DNA from: Hyphomicrobiales bacterium | Lineage (GTDB): Bacteria; Pseudomonadota; Alphaproteobacteria; Rhizobiales; Beijerinckiaceae | Direction of reading: 5' to 3' | Assembly: GCA_027483895.1 (NCBI GenBank) | Contig: JAIXTP010000009.1 | Location: 62,001-126,000, forward strand | Length of the DNA stretch: 64,000 nt | Part shown: positions 29,521 to 38,951 of the stretch, one piece after another | Layout of the letters: every line of letters starts with the position of its first letter | Position numbering within the stretch: the stretch's first letter is position 1 | The notes under the pieces: generated by a model | What the model was told of the DNA's origin: nothing | The model's input: the letters and a program-made list of their open reading frames with translations, nothing else | The model's database searches: none | Made by a program: the position numbers and the translations under genes

Positions 29521-31566
29521 TTACAGATCCACCAATTCCTTGGCGAATTCAGCGCGTTCCTGAATGAAGTTGAAGCGCGCTTCGGGCTTGTTGCCCATCA
29601 ACCGTTCCACCACCGCGGCCGTGTCGAGCCGGTCCTCGCTGTCCACCTCGACGCGCAGAAGCGTGCGCTTGCGCCGGTCCATGGTGGTTTCCTTCAGCTG
29701 GGCGGGCATCATTTCGCCGAGGCCCTTGAAGCGCCCGATCTCGATGTTCGACTTGCCCTTGAAGACGGTCTTCATGAGCTCGTCCTTGTGGGCGTCGTCG
29801 CGGGCGTAGACGGTCTTGCCGCCGTGGCTGAGACGGTAGAGCGGCGGCACCGCGAGGAAGAGGTGGCCGCCGTCGATGAGCTTCGGCATCTGCCGATAGA
29901 AATAGGTGATCAGCAGCGAGGCGATATGCGCCCCGTCCACGTCCGCGTCGGTCATGATGATGACCTTCTCGTAGCGGAGATCTTCGGGGCGGTATTGCGT
30001 GCCCGTGCCGCAGCCCAAGGCCTGCATCAGATCCTGAAGCTGCTGGTTCGCGGCCAGCTTGTCGCGCGTCGCGTTGGCGACGTTGAGGATCTTGCCGCGC
30101 AGAGGCAGCACCGCCTGCGTCTGCCGGTCGCGCGCCTGCTTGGCCGAGCCGCCCGCCGAGTCGCCCTCGACGATGAAGAGTTCCGAGCCCGCGGTGCCGG
30201 CGTTCGAACAGTCGGCGAGCTTGCCGGGCAGGCGCAGCTTGCGCACGGCGGTCTTGCGCTGGACTTCCTTCTCGGCGCGGCGGCGCAGCCGCTCGTCGGC
30301 GCGCTCGATCACCCAATCGAGAAGCTTCGTCGCCTGGGACGGGGAGGCGGCGAGCCAATGGTCGAACGCGTCGCGGACGGCGTTCTCCACGATGCGGGAC
30401 GCTTCGAGCGTCGCGAGCTTGTCCTTCGTCTGGCCTTGGAATTCCGGCTCGCGGATGAAGACCGACAGCATGCCCGCCGCCGTCGCCATCACGTCGTCGC
30501 CGGTCACGTTCGCCGCGCGCTTGGCTTGGCCAAGGCGCTCGGCATGGTCGCGCAGGCCGCGGAGCAGCGCGATGCGCAGACCCTGCTCATGCGTGCCGCC
30601 CTCGGGCGTCGGAATGGTGTTGCAGTAGGAATTGACGAAGCCGTCTTCCCCGCTGCCGAGCCAGATGACGGCCCATTCGAGAGAACCGTGGCCGCCGTCC
30701 TTGTCGATCTTGCCGGAGAAGATCTGATCGGCGACGAGATTGCGCCCCTCGATTTCGCGGGCGAGATAGTCGCGCAGACCGCCGGGGAACCGGAAAACCG
30801 CTTCGGCCGGAACGTCCGTGCCGGCGACGAGCGCGGGGTCGCAATTCCAGCGGATCTCGACGCCGCCGAACAGATAGGCCTTGGAGCGCGCCATGCGGAA
30901 CAGGCGGGCAGGATCGAACCTCGCCTTGTCGCCGAAGATCTCCGCATCGGGCTTGAAGCGCACTTTCGTGCCGCGGCGGTTCAGCACGCGTCCGAGCGTC
31001 TCCAGCCCCGTGACCGGCAGGCCGCGCGAAAACACCTGACGGTAGAGCTGCTGCCCGCGCGCGACCTCGACTTCGAGAAGATCGGAAAGCGCGTTGACGA
31101 CCGAGATGCCGACGCCGTGCAGGCCGCCCGAGGTCTCGTAGACCTTCGAGTCGAATTTTCCGCCCGCATGCAGCGTCGTCATGATGACTTCGAGCGCGGA
31201 CTTGTCGGGGAATTTGGGGTGCGGATCGACGGGAATGCCGCGGCCGTTGTCCGTGACGGAGAGCCGGCCTTCGGCGTCGAGCTCGACCGTGATGACCGTG
31301 GCGTGTCCGGCTACCGCCTCGTCCATCGAATTGTCGATGACCTCGGCGAAAAGGTGATGCAGCGCCTTTTCGTCGGTGCCGCCGATATACATGCCGGGAC
31401 GGCGACGGACGGGCTCGAGCCCTTCCAGCACCTCGATGGCCGCGGCCGTATAGCCCGCTTCGCCCGGGGTGCCGCCGGCGGGCACGCGTGCCTTGGCCTT
31501 GGGGGCCTCCGCCTCGGGCAGGCTGCGGGCGGCATTGCCGCCGAAGAGATCGTCGCTGTCGGCCAT
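29521..31566 (-). CDS. parE: DNA topoisomerase IV subunit B
   Basis: ATPase subunit of topoisomerase IV, which separates linked daughter chromosomes. The start at 31566 (MADSDDLFGG) gives 681 residues, the usual alphaproteobacterial length; the open frame continues upstream without homology. The GHKL ATPase shows EVIDNSMDEAV (catalytic Glu) and VTDNGRGIPVD. The TOPRIM domain shows EGDSAGGSAKQ and DADVDGAHI. The QTK loop can be seen as QTKDKLA. Without a gyrB in the window for comparison, ParE is chosen on length and on the missing GyrB-type insert. Confidence 0.9.
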   Translation of the reverse strand: MADSDDLFGGNAARSLPEAEAPKAKARVPAGGTPGEAGYTAAAIEVLEGLEPVRRRPGMYIGGTDEKALHHLFAEVIDNSMDEAVAGHATVITVELDAEGRLSVTDNGRGIPVDPHPKFPDKSALEVIMTTLHAGGKFDSKVYETSGGLHGVGISVVNALSDLLEVEVARGQQLYRQVFSRGLPVTGLETLGRVLNRRGTKVRFKPDAEIFGDKARFDPARLFRMARSKAYLFGGVEIRWNCDPALVAGTDVPAEAVFRFPGGLRDYLAREIEGRNLVADQIFSGKIDKDGGHGSLEWAVIWLGSGEDGFVNSYCNTIPTPEGGTHEQGLRIALLRGLRDHAERLGQAKRAANVTGDDVMATAAGMLSVFIREPEFQGQTKDKLATLEASRIVENAVRDAFDHWLAASPSQATKLLDWVIERADERLRRRAEKEVQRKTAVRKLRLPGKLADCSNAGTAGSELFIVEGDSAGGSAKQARDRQTQAVLPLRGKILNVANATRDKLAANQQLQDLMQALGCGTGTQYRPEDLRYEKVIIMTDADVDGAHIASLLITYFYRQMPKLIDGGHLFLAVPPLYRLSHGGKTVYARDDAHKDELMKTVFKGKSNIEIGRFKGLGEMMPAQLKETTMDRRKRTLLRVEVDSEDRLDTAAVVERLMGNKPEARFNFIQERAEFAKELVDL

Positions 31567-31710
31567 CGGTCCGGTCTTCTGATTCGCGCGAGGCGTACTA
31601 TCGCACGCCGCGCGAAGGAAGGGGAACGGATCGGAAACGAGAACGACGGAGGCCCGAGGTCCGCCCACGGGGCGCTTGCGGGCGCGGCCACGGCTCCCTA
31701 GCTTCCCTCC

Positions 31711-32223
31711 ATGCGCCGCCTCATCCTGTTCCGTCACGCCGAAGCCGTTCCGCACGGAGCCGCTCCCGATCCCGAGCGCGATCTTTCGCCGAAGGGGCTG
31801 GAAGAGGCCGGCGAGATGGGCCGCTATTGCGCCGACGAGATGCTGCTGCCCGACCTCGTTCTCGTGTCGCCCGCGCTGCGCACGCGCCGGACATGGGAGA
31901 CGGCCTCGACCTTCCTTTCCGACGTGCCGGCCGAATTCGCGAGCGCGATCTATCAGGCGGACGAGCGGCGGCTTCTCGACCTCGTGCGCTCGACGCGCGA
32001 CGACGTGGCCTGCCTGATGATCGTCGGCCACAATCCCGGGATCGAGGATCTCGCGCGCACGCTCGTCTCGCACGGCGACCGCTACGCCTTCGCGCGGATG
32101 CAGCAGAAGTACCCGACGGCGGGCCTCGCCGTTCTCGACTTCCCCTGCGAGCGCTGGAGCGAAGCCGAGCATCGCTCCGCACGGCTCGACCGGTTCCGCG
32201 TGCCCCGCGACGGGAGCGCCTGA
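31711..32223 (+). CDS. SixA-like histidine phosphatase
   Basis: A 170-residue protein of the phosphoglycerate-mutase superfamily. The catalytic RHAE (RHG-type) motif follows MRRLILF at the start, and the second His occurs in IVGHNPGIEDLAR. Small proteins of this type dephosphorylate phosphohistidine on signalling or PTS proteins; the target here is unknown. It starts 144 bases from the divergent parE and is followed after 5 bases by ycjX. Confidence 0.85.
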   Translation: MRRLILFRHAEAVPHGAAPDPERDLSPKGLEEAGEMGRYCADEMLLPDLVLVSPALRTRRTWETASTFLSDVPAEFASAIYQADERRLLDLVRSTRDDVACLMIVGHNPGIEDLARTLVSHGDRYAFARMQQKYPTAGLAVLDFPCERWSEAEHRSARLDRFRVPRDGSA

Positions 32224-32228
32224 GGGGC

Positions 32229-33671
32229 GTGCGGCGTCGCGGGCTGATTTCCGAACTCGCCTTCGAGGCGGGTATTTCGCTCCGGGCGGCGGCCGATGCC
32301 GCGTCCGCGCTGCGCGATCCCGTGCTCCGGCTCGGCGTGACCGGCCTGTCCCGCTCCGGCAAGACGGTGTTCATCACCGCACTCGTCCATGCACTCGTCA
32401 CCGGGGCGCGGCTTCCGGTGTTCCGGGCGGGTTCGGAAGGGCGGATCGGCGGCGCGCGCATCGTCGAGCAGCCGCATCCGGCCGTGCCGCGCTTCGCTTA
32501 TGAGGAGCACCTCGCGGCTCTCACCGCCGAAGACCGTCGCTGGCCGACCTCGACCGACCGGATCTCCGAATTGCGGCTCGAGCTGTCCTTCGAAAGCGCG
32601 ACCGCGTGGCTGCCGGGTGCGCGCAAACTGACCCTCGACATCGTCGACTACCCCGGCGAGTGGCTCCTCGATCTGGCTTTGCTGGATCGGTCCTACCGGG
32701 AATGGGCGGCGGAAACGCTGGCGATCGCCTCGACGGGGCGCCGGGCGGTGCTTTTCGGCGAATATCGTGCCTTCGCCGCCCGCATCGACCCCGCCGCACC
32801 CTTCTCCGAACCGACGGCGCGTTCTGCCGCGGAACTGTTCCGCACGGCGCTGCTCGCCGCCCGCTCCGAGCCCTACGGGTTTTCGGCTCTGCCTCCCGGC
32901 CGGTTCCTGATGCCGGGCGATCTTGCGGGCTCGCCCGCCCTGACCTTCGCGCCGCTCGCCCCGGGGGAGGGCGTCCGGCCCGAGGGCTCGTTCGGCGACG
33001 TGATGGCGCGCCGCTACGACGCTTATGTGGAAGAGGTCGTCCGCCCGTTCTTCCGGGATCACTTCGCCCGGCTCGACCGACAGATCGTTCTCGTCGATCT
33101 CCTCTCGGCGCTGAATGCGGGCCCGGAAGCCGTGCGCGATCTCGAAACCGCGTTGCGCGACGTTCTCGCGGTGCTGCGGCCGGGGCGCAATTCCCTGCTG
33201 TCGCGCATCTTCCGCCCGCGCATCGAAAAGGTGCTCTTCGCGGCCACGAAGGCCGATCTGCTGCACCATCAGGACCACGACCGCCTCGAGGCGGTGCTCC
33301 GCGCCGTCGTCGAGCGGTCCTCGAGAAAGGCGGAAGTCGAGGGCGCCGTGGTGGCCACCGCCGCTTTGGCGTCGGTCCGCGCCACCCGCGAGGCCATGGT
33401 GCGCAGCGGCGGCCGCGATTGGCCCGCAGTGGTCGGCATTCCCGAAAAGGGAGAGGCGATCGACGGCCGGATCTTCGACGGGGACGAGGAGGCCGCGGTC
33501 GATCCCGGCGAGCTGCCGCAGGATCCTGCCGAAGCGCTGCGGGGAGGTGCGACCGAAGGGAAGCTCAGATTCGTGCGCTTCCGTCCCCCGCTCCGCGAGC
33601 CGGGGCAGGGTCCGTCCCATATCCGCCTCGATCGGGTGATGGAATTCCTCGTGGGGGATCGCCTCGCATGA
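32229..33671 (+). CDS. ycjX: YcjX-family GTPase-like protein
   Basis: A 480-residue P-loop protein of the YcjX/DUF463 family. I take GTG 32229 as start; it lies 5 bases after the phosphatase gene and gives the usual family length. The Walker A motif GLSRSGKTVF is near residue 40, and IVDYPGEWLLDL is the likely switch II region. The family accompanies the YcjF membrane protein and, in enterobacteria, the phage-shock regulon. No psp genes are seen here. Its precise role remains unknown. Confidence 0.87.
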   Translation: MRRRGLISELAFEAGISLRAAADAASALRDPVLRLGVTGLSRSGKTVFITALVHALVTGARLPVFRAGSEGRIGGARIVEQPHPAVPRFAYEEHLAALTAEDRRWPTSTDRISELRLELSFESATAWLPGARKLTLDIVDYPGEWLLDLALLDRSYREWAAETLAIASTGRRAVLFGEYRAFAARIDPAAPFSEPTARSAAELFRTALLAARSEPYGFSALPPGRFLMPGDLAGSPALTFAPLAPGEGVRPEGSFGDVMARRYDAYVEEVVRPFFRDHFARLDRQIVLVDLLSALNAGPEAVRDLETALRDVLAVLRPGRNSLLSRIFRPRIEKVLFAATKADLLHHQDHDRLEAVLRAVVERSSRKAEVEGAVVATAALASVRATREAMVRSGGRDWPAVVGIPEKGEAIDGRIFDGDEEAAVDPGELPQDPAEALRGGATEGKLRFVRFRPPLREPGQGPSHIRLDRVMEFLVGDRLA

Positions 33672-34648
33672 ATCGCAGGCCGCGCGCTTTCAGTCCGGAC
33701 GACCCGGGCGTCCTGATCCGGCTCGCACCGGAAACGGTCGAGCCGTCGGATCAGGCGGTCATCGTGCCGCCACGCCGTCGCGGCGTTCCGTTCGGGAGCA
33801 TACTGTCGGGCGCTCTGGTCGGGCTCTTCGGCCTCTGGTTGGCCACGAGCATCGAAGGCTTCGTGCGCGATCTTGGGACGCGGTCGCCCCTGCTGGGCTG
33901 GTCCGCGGCCGTGCTCGCCGCGCTCGCCCTGCTCGGCGCCTTCGGCCTCGCCCTGCGCGAGATCCGCGCGATCCGGCGCGCGGCCGACATCGAAAAGCTG
34001 CGCGAGCGCGCCGCCCGCACGCTGATCGACGACGATAGGGACGCCGGGCTGGCCGTGACGGCCGAGCTGATGGAGCTTTACGCCGGGCGACCCGAAACGG
34101 CGGCCGGGCGGGCGGCCCTCGCCGAAACGCGGCACGACATCATCGACGGTGCGGATCTCGTGCGCCTGTGCGAACGGCGTCTGATGCCCGATCTCGACGC
34201 GCGCGCGGCCGCAGCGATCGCCGTCGCGGCCCGCCGCGTGTCCTTGGCCACGGCGGTGGCACCGCGCGCGCTCCTCGACGTCGTGATCGTCGCCGCCCAA
34301 GCGCTCCGCCTCGTCCGCGACATCTCGCTCGTCTACGGAGCGCGGCCGGGCGCGGCGGGGTTTCTCCGCATCCTGCGGGCGGTCGCGTCGCATCTCGCGC
34401 TCACCGGGGGAATCGCGGTCGGTGATTCGCTGGTCCAACAGGTCGTCGGGCACGGTCTCGCCGCGAGAATCTCCGCGCGTCTCGGCGAGGGCGTCCTGAA
34501 CGGACTGCTCACCGCACGCGTGGGTCTGGCCGCGCTCGACATGTGCCGGCCGCTTCCTTTCGACGCGCTTCGACGCCCCGGCCTCACCGATGTGGCGGGC
34601 GGGCTTTTCGGCGCGAACGAGGACGAGACCGCGGAAAAACGGCGCTGA
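33668..34648 (+). CDS. ycjF: YcjF-like inner-membrane protein (TIGR01620/DUF697)
   Basis: A 326-residue protein starting at MNRRPRAF, overlapping the ycjX stop by 4 bases (ATGA). Two membrane segments lie near residues 38-58 and 75-95. The C-terminal DUF697 region contains hydrophobic helices around VAPRALLDVVIVAAQALRLV and GGIAVGDSLVQQVVG. It is the constant partner of YcjX. The last residues are charged. Function is not established. Confidence 0.87.
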   Translation: MNRRPRAFSPDDPGVLIRLAPETVEPSDQAVIVPPRRRGVPFGSILSGALVGLFGLWLATSIEGFVRDLGTRSPLLGWSAAVLAALALLGAFGLALREIRAIRRAADIEKLRERAARTLIDDDRDAGLAVTAELMELYAGRPETAAGRAALAETRHDIIDGADLVRLCERRLMPDLDARAAAAIAVAARRVSLATAVAPRALLDVVIVAAQALRLVRDISLVYGARPGAAGFLRILRAVASHLALTGGIAVGDSLVQQVVGHGLAARISARLGEGVLNGLLTARVGLAALDMCRPLPFDALRRPGLTDVAGGLFGANEDETAEKRR

Positions 34649-34759
34649 ATCGCGTTTTCGGCGGAACCTTGGGCGCGACCTTTCGTTATGCCTCCGCACC
34701 CGGGCGGAGCATCCGTCGAAGGACGTAAAGACTGCACGGGATTCGAGCATTTCGGGTCG

Positions 34760-34788
34760 TTGCGACCGGTTGAACCGATCGCTATAGT
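34760..34788 (+). promoter_or_regulatory. Candidate sigma-70 promoter of dksA
   Basis: TTGCGA (34760-34765) and TATAGT (34783-34788) are separated by 17 bases. The -10 ends 38 bases before the dksA ATG. A ribosome site GGCAGGAGA precedes the start. Confidence 0.6.
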
Positions 34789-34826
34789 CCGCGCCACTTC
34801 AAGGGGGGCCCGACCGGCAGGAGACA

Positions 34827-35273
34827 ATGACGGCGGCAGTCGGAAAAATCATCACATCCAAGGTCATCCTGGACGAATCCTATCGTCCTACCGATGACGA
34901 ACCCTTCATGAACGAGCGTCAGCGGGAGTATTTCCGCCGCAAGCTCCTCGACTGGAAGGAGGAGATCCTCCGCGAGGCGCGCGAGACGATCGTCGCACTG
35001 CAGAGCGAGAACGAGAATCATCCGGACCTCGCGGATCGCGCCTCGTCCGAAACGGACCGGGCGATCGAACTGCGCGCCCGTGATCGTCAGCGCAAGCTGA
35101 TCGCCAAGATCGACGCGGCGCTCTCCCGCATCGACGACGGCACCTACGGCTATTGCGAGGAAACCGGCGATCCGATCTCGCTGCGTCGTCTCGAAGCCCG
35201 GCCGATCGCCACGCTGTCGCTCGAAGCGCAGGAGCGGCACGAGCGCAACGAGCGCGTCTACCGCGACGATTGA
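34827..35273 (+). CDS. dksA: RNA polymerase-binding regulator DksA, with one remaining zinc-finger cysteine
   Basis: Binds the secondary channel of RNA polymerase and, with ppGpp, adjusts rRNA and amino-acid promoter activity. The 148-residue protein has the coiled-coil arms (about 40-105; LADRASSETDRA at the tip, with the conserved Asp-Ala region). The globular domain ends in RRLEARPIATLSLEAQ. The usual four zinc cysteines read Cys-Thr-Ser-Ala (YGYCEETGDP and TLSLEAQ), so zinc is unlikely to be bound as in E. coli. Cys-poor DksA is known in Rhodobacter and as DksA2 in Pseudomonas. It has its own promoter and a strong terminator. Confidence 0.93.
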   Translation: MTAAVGKIITSKVILDESYRPTDDEPFMNERQREYFRRKLLDWKEEILREARETIVALQSENENHPDLADRASSETDRAIELRARDRQRKLIAKIDAALSRIDDGTYGYCEETGDPISLRRLEARPIATLSLEAQERHERNERVYRDD

Positions 35274-35290
35274 GCGTCACGCCCGGCAGA

Positions 35291-35330
35291 AACGAAAAAG
35301 CCCCCGTTCGCGGGGGCTTTTTCGTTTTCG
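35291..35330. terminator. Very strong bidirectional terminator after dksA
   Basis: A 16-bp perfect stem with a TTCG tetraloop; left arm AACGAAAAAGCCCCCG, right arm the exact complement. It is T-rich after the stem and A-rich before it. It separates dksA from the convergent FliO-like gene. Confidence 0.9.
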
Positions 35331-35347
35331 CTCCGGCGTGAGCCGGT

Positions 35348-36088
35348 TCAGCCGCGGCCGGGTTCCCGGCCGAGAAGCCTGCGGATTTCGTCTTCGAACG
35401 GATCGGCGGCCTTGCCGGGCTGCGGCGCGGAAGGTTCCGCGACGACCGGTTCGATGCGGGGCTCGGGCTGACCGGGCGGACGCACGGCGGCCGTCCGCTT
35501 CAGTGCCTCTTCCAGCTTCCGAGTCATTTCCGTGAAATCCGGCTCCTGCGGCGCCGCATCGGGGCTTTCTGCGCGCGCGATGGCGGCCTGGGTTTCCTGC
35601 ACGGGATCGGGCGCGACGGCCGGGGGCGTCATGCGCGCAGGGGCGAAGGCCTGCACGGTCCGGGGCGGCTCCGGCACGATCTCGGGTTCCGGGCGCCCGG
35701 CGAGCGGCGGCTGAGGCATCGCGAAACGATCCGGGCCGGGGACCGCGGGCGCCGGGGACCTCTCGGCGGGCCGCACGGCGAGGGCGGCGGGCTCGGGAGC
35801 GGGGAATGCGACGCGGGGCTCGGCGCGCGGAAGGTCGGCCTTCACGAGAATGTCCGCCCCGCCGCCGACGAGGAGAAGATGTTCGGCCCCGTCGCAGCGC
35901 ACGATGACGAGGCGCCGCTCCTCATCGATCTCGCGGGTCTCGACCACGGAGATCCTCTGGCCGCGCACGGCGTCGCGTTCCGCCCGCCGGCTGCGCCCGC
36001 GGAGCAGGACGATCAGAACGACGATCGCCGCGGCGAGCGCTCCGAAGGCGATCATCCAAACCGTCGGTCCCGGCATCGTCGGCTCCAT
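35348..36088 (-). CDS. FliO/MopB-like membrane protein
   Basis: A 246-residue protein with one N-terminal membrane segment (about residues 9-29). A FliO-like domain follows (about 35-90), with the pattern RRLVIVRCDGAEHLLLVGGGADILV. The remaining 150 residues are rich in Pro, Ala and Glu and probably disordered. FliO helps assemble the flagellar export gate. No other flagellar gene is near, but in alphaproteobacteria a FliO-like gene next to cckA is a familiar arrangement. The long tail is unlike the short enterobacterial FliO, so the role is tentative. Confidence 0.65.
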   Translation of the reverse strand: MEPTMPGPTVWMIAFGALAAAIVVLIVLLRGRSRRAERDAVRGQRISVVETREIDEERRLVIVRCDGAEHLLLVGGGADILVKADLPRAEPRVAFPAPEPAALAVRPAERSPAPAVPGPDRFAMPQPPLAGRPEPEIVPEPPRTVQAFAPARMTPPAVAPDPVQETQAAIARAESPDAAPQEPDFTEMTRKLEEALKRTAAVRPPGQPEPRIEPVVAEPSAPQPGKAADPFEDEIRRLLGREPGRG

Positions 36089-36300
36089 GGCGCTGTTCCG
36101 CTGTTCCGCTGTCCGCGTCGGAAGGGACGCTTCTCCTGTTCATCAAGGGCGAGGGCGATGCCGTCAAGCCGCGCTCCCGCCTCGTGCACATCGCCTTTAC
36201 TTTGCGGTGGGACTCGCTCAGGTAACATGCCTGAAGCAGGTTTCGTTTCTTGCAGTCGGACGGCCGGACCCGATACCGCGCCCGCCGCAACGGGGCATCG

Positions 36301-38814
36301 ATGGACGACAGCACTGCCGACATCGCGGTCGACCGGTCGCACCGGCAGGGCAGTCCGGCGTTGCTCGTGGGACTTGCGGGCGTCCTCGTCGGCGGCGCCG
36401 TCGCGCTCTCCTTCGTCTCCGACGAGCGCATGCAGCATTACATCACCGGTTTTCTGGCAGTGCTCGCCGTGGCCGGGGTCTTCGCGCTCTTCGCTTTCGC
36501 CACGGGCTTCCTCGAACCCTCCTGGAAGCGGCGGCGCCACGACGTCACGAAGGAGATGATCGACGCTTCCGCCGAGGGCTTCGCGGCCGTCGAGACGATC
36601 GGGCGCGTGATCTACGCCAACCCCGCTTATATGCGCTTGGCGGGCCGCACGGGTGCGGCCGGCGATCTGCCGAATGTCGAGCGTCTCTTCGCGGGCGGCG
36701 CGGACGTTTCGGAGGCGATCTACAGGCTGTCGCAAGGCGCGCGCGAAGGCCGGACCGCGAGCGAGGAAATCAGGCTCTCTCCGCCGCTCGACGGTCCCTC
36801 GGGCGTCGCTTGGTACCGCGTCCGCGTCTCGCCGCTTCCGCGTGCCGGGCTGCGGCGGGCCGCCCTCTGGAACGTGGCGGACGTGACCCGCGAGCGCGAG
36901 CGGCAGGAGAACGTCTTTCAGGAACTGCGACACGCGATCGACTATCTCGATCACGCGCCCGCGGGCTTCCTCTCCGTCACGCCCGCGGGCGTCATCGCCT
37001 ATATGAACGCGACGCTGGCGGGCTGGCTGGAGCAGGATCTGGCCGAGGTGGGCGCGGGCGGCATGATGCTCGAGCAGCTGGTGCTGGGCGAGACCGGCGC
37101 GCTTCTGCGCAATCCGCACGGCGCGCCGGGCGAGGTGCGGACCCAGACCATCGACATCGATTTCCGTCGCCGCAACGGCACGGCCTTGCCCGTCCGCCTC
37201 GTGCATCGCGTCGCCTTCGGAGCCGACGGCATGCCCGGCGCCTCGCGGACGCTCGTGCTCGACCGCGCCTCGCGGCCCGAGGGGCTCGAAGCGCAACGCG
37301 CGGCCGAAGTCCGCTTCTTCCGTTTCTTCCACAATGCGCCCATCGCGATCGCCACGGTCGACGGGGAGGGCGGCATCGTGCGGGCGAATGCCCGTTTCGC
37401 CCATGTCCACGGCGCCGTGCTCGACGGTGCCGAAGGCCGGAACATCCTCGCCATCCTCGCGCCCGCGGAGCGCGACGCGATGCTGGAGGCGATCCGCGAG
37501 GCGTCAACCAATCGCGGCGGGAGCCGTGCGCTCGACCTCGCTCTGATCGAGAGCGAGCGTTCCGCACGGCTCTTCGTGACGGGCGTCGACGCGCTTCCCG
37601 ACGAATCGCGCGAGGCGGCGATCGTCTACGCCATCGACACCTCCGAACAGCGGGCGCTCGAAGCCCAATTCGCGCAGGCGCAGAAGATGCAGGCCGTCGG
37701 CGAGCTTGCGGGCGGCATCGCGCATGACTTCAACAACGTTCTGCAAGGCATTCTGGGATATGCGGATCTTCTGCTGGTCAGCCACCGGCCGACGGATCCG
37801 TCCTTCCAGGACATCATGCAGATCAAGCAGAATGCGACGCGTGCCGCGGGGCTCGTGCGGCAGCTGCTCGCCTTCTCCCGCCGCCAGACGCTGAGGCCGC
37901 AGGTCGTCCAGCTGACGGACATGGTGTCGGACGTTTCGAACCTCCTCCGGCGCCTGCTCGGGGAGAAGATCCCGATCGAGATCCGCCACGGGCGCGATCT
38001 CTGGCCGGTGATGGCCGATCCCGCGCAGTTCGAGCAGGCCATTCTCAATCTCGGCGTGAATGCGCGCGACGCCATGCCGGACGGCGGGCGGCTCGGAATC
38101 CGGACGCGCAATCTGTCGGCCGAGGAATGCGCGGGCCTCGGCGACGCGTCCGTGCCGGCGGCGGACTATGTGCTCGTCGAGATCGAGGATACCGGCTCCG
38201 GCATCCCGCCCGAGGTGCTCGACAAGATCTTCCAGCCGTTCTTCACGACAAAGGAAGTGGGCAAGGGGACCGGGCTCGGCCTGTCCATGGTCTACGGCTT
38301 CGTGAAGCAGTCGGGCGGCTTCGTGCTGTGCGACAGCCGGGTGGGAGAGGGGACGACCTTCCGCATTCTCCTGCCGCGGCACATCGAAACCGAGAAGCCC
38401 GTCGCGGTCGAGATCCGCGAGGACAAGCCGAAGGCCGCGGCCGACATGACGGGCGCCGGCACGATCCTTCTCGTCGAAGACGAAGAGGCCGTCAGGGCCT
38501 TCGGCGCGCGCGCTCTGGCACAACGCGGCTACACCGTCCTCGAAGCCGCCTCGGGCGTCGAGGCGTTGGACGTGATCGCCGAGCACGGCCCGGTCGATCT
38601 CATCGTGTCCGACGTCGTCATGCCCGAAATGGACGGGCCCACCCTGCTGCGCGAATTGCGCGGCCGCGGCGTGGGCGCGAAGATCGTCTTCGTGTCCGGC
38701 TATGCCGAGGAAGCCTTCCGCAAGAACCTCCCCGAAGGCGAGGATTTCGGCTTTCTTCCCAAGCCCTTCACGCTCAAGCAGCTCATCGAGACGGTCAAGG
38801 GCGCACTCGCTTGA
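36301..38814 (+). CDS. cckA: Cell-cycle hybrid histidine kinase CckA
   Basis: Membrane hybrid kinase that sends phosphate through ChpT to CtrA and CpdR and so controls the cell cycle. I take ATG 36301 ([10 protein letters not shown]) as start, giving about 837 residues. Two membrane segments lie at about 20-38 and 46-68. PAS-type domains (about 85-200 and 215-450) follow. The dimerisation helix has the phospho-accepting His in [13 protein letters not shown] (about 477) and the ATPase has [12 protein letters not shown] and [11 protein letters not shown]. The C-terminal receiver domain has its Asp in [12 protein letters not shown] (about 770) and a Lys in LPKPFT. Confidence 0.94.
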   Translation: MDDSTADIAVDRSHRQGSPALLVGLAGVLVGGAVALSFVSDERMQHYITGFLAVLAVAGVFALFAFATGFLEPSWKRRRHDVTKEMIDASAEGFAAVETIGRVIYANPAYMRLAGRTGAAGDLPNVERLFAGGADVSEAIYRLSQGAREGRTASEEIRLSPPLDGPSGVAWYRVRVSPLPRAGLRRAALWNVADVTRERERQENVFQELRHAIDYLDHAPAGFLSVTPAGVIAYMNATLAGWLEQDLAEVGAGGMMLEQLVLGETGALLRNPHGAPGEVRTQTIDIDFRRRNGTALPVRLVHRVAFGADGMPGASRTLVLDRASRPEGLEAQRAAEVRFFRFFHNAPIAIATVDGEGGIVRANARFAHVHGAVLDGAEGRNILAILAPAERDAMLEAIREASTNRGGSRALDLALIESERSARLFVTGVDALPDESREAAIVYAIDTSEQRALEAQFAQAQKMQAVGELAGGIAHDFNNVLQGILGYADLLLVSHRPTDPSFQDIMQIKQNATRAAGLVRQLLAFSRRQTLRPQVVQLTDMVSDVSNLLRRLLGEKIPIEIRHGRDLWPVMADPAQFEQAILNLGVNARDAMPDGGRLGIRTRNLSAEECAGLGDASVPAADYVLVEIEDTGSGIPPEVLDKIFQPFFTTKEVGKGTGLGLSMVYGFVKQSGGFVLCDSRVGEGTTFRILLPRHIETEKPVAVEIREDKPKAAADMTGAGTILLVEDEEAVRAFGARALAQRGYTVLEAASGVEALDVIAEHGPVDLIVSDVVMPEMDGPTLLRELRGRGVGAKIVFVSGYAEEAFRKNLPEGEDFGFLPKPFTLKQLIETVKGALA

Positions 38815-38854
38815 ACGGCGCCTGTTCTCCGTAATCCCGAAGTGGGCGGATGAA

Positions 38855-38869
38855 GAACAAAAAAAGAAC
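38855..38869. promoter_or_regulatory. LexA (SOS) box of recA
   Basis: GAACAAAAAAAGAAC, that is GAAC-N7-GAAC, the reverse complement of the alphaproteobacterial SOS direct repeat GTTC-N7-GTTC. It ends exactly at the candidate -35 TTGCGG (38870-38875), 83 bases before the recA start. A degenerate second copy (GAAC-N7-GACC) lies at 38880-38894 between -35 and -10. Confidence 0.85.
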
Positions 38870-38951
38870 TTGCGGACGAGAACAAAGAGTGACCATTCTG
38901 TTCGGGAGCCGTTGAGACTCACGTCTGCCTCTGCCATAAGGAGCCTAGGGC

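Noticed and set aside
36202..36228. Possible cckA promoter TTGCGG / TAACAT
   Set aside because: The spacer is only 15 bases, so I did not list it.
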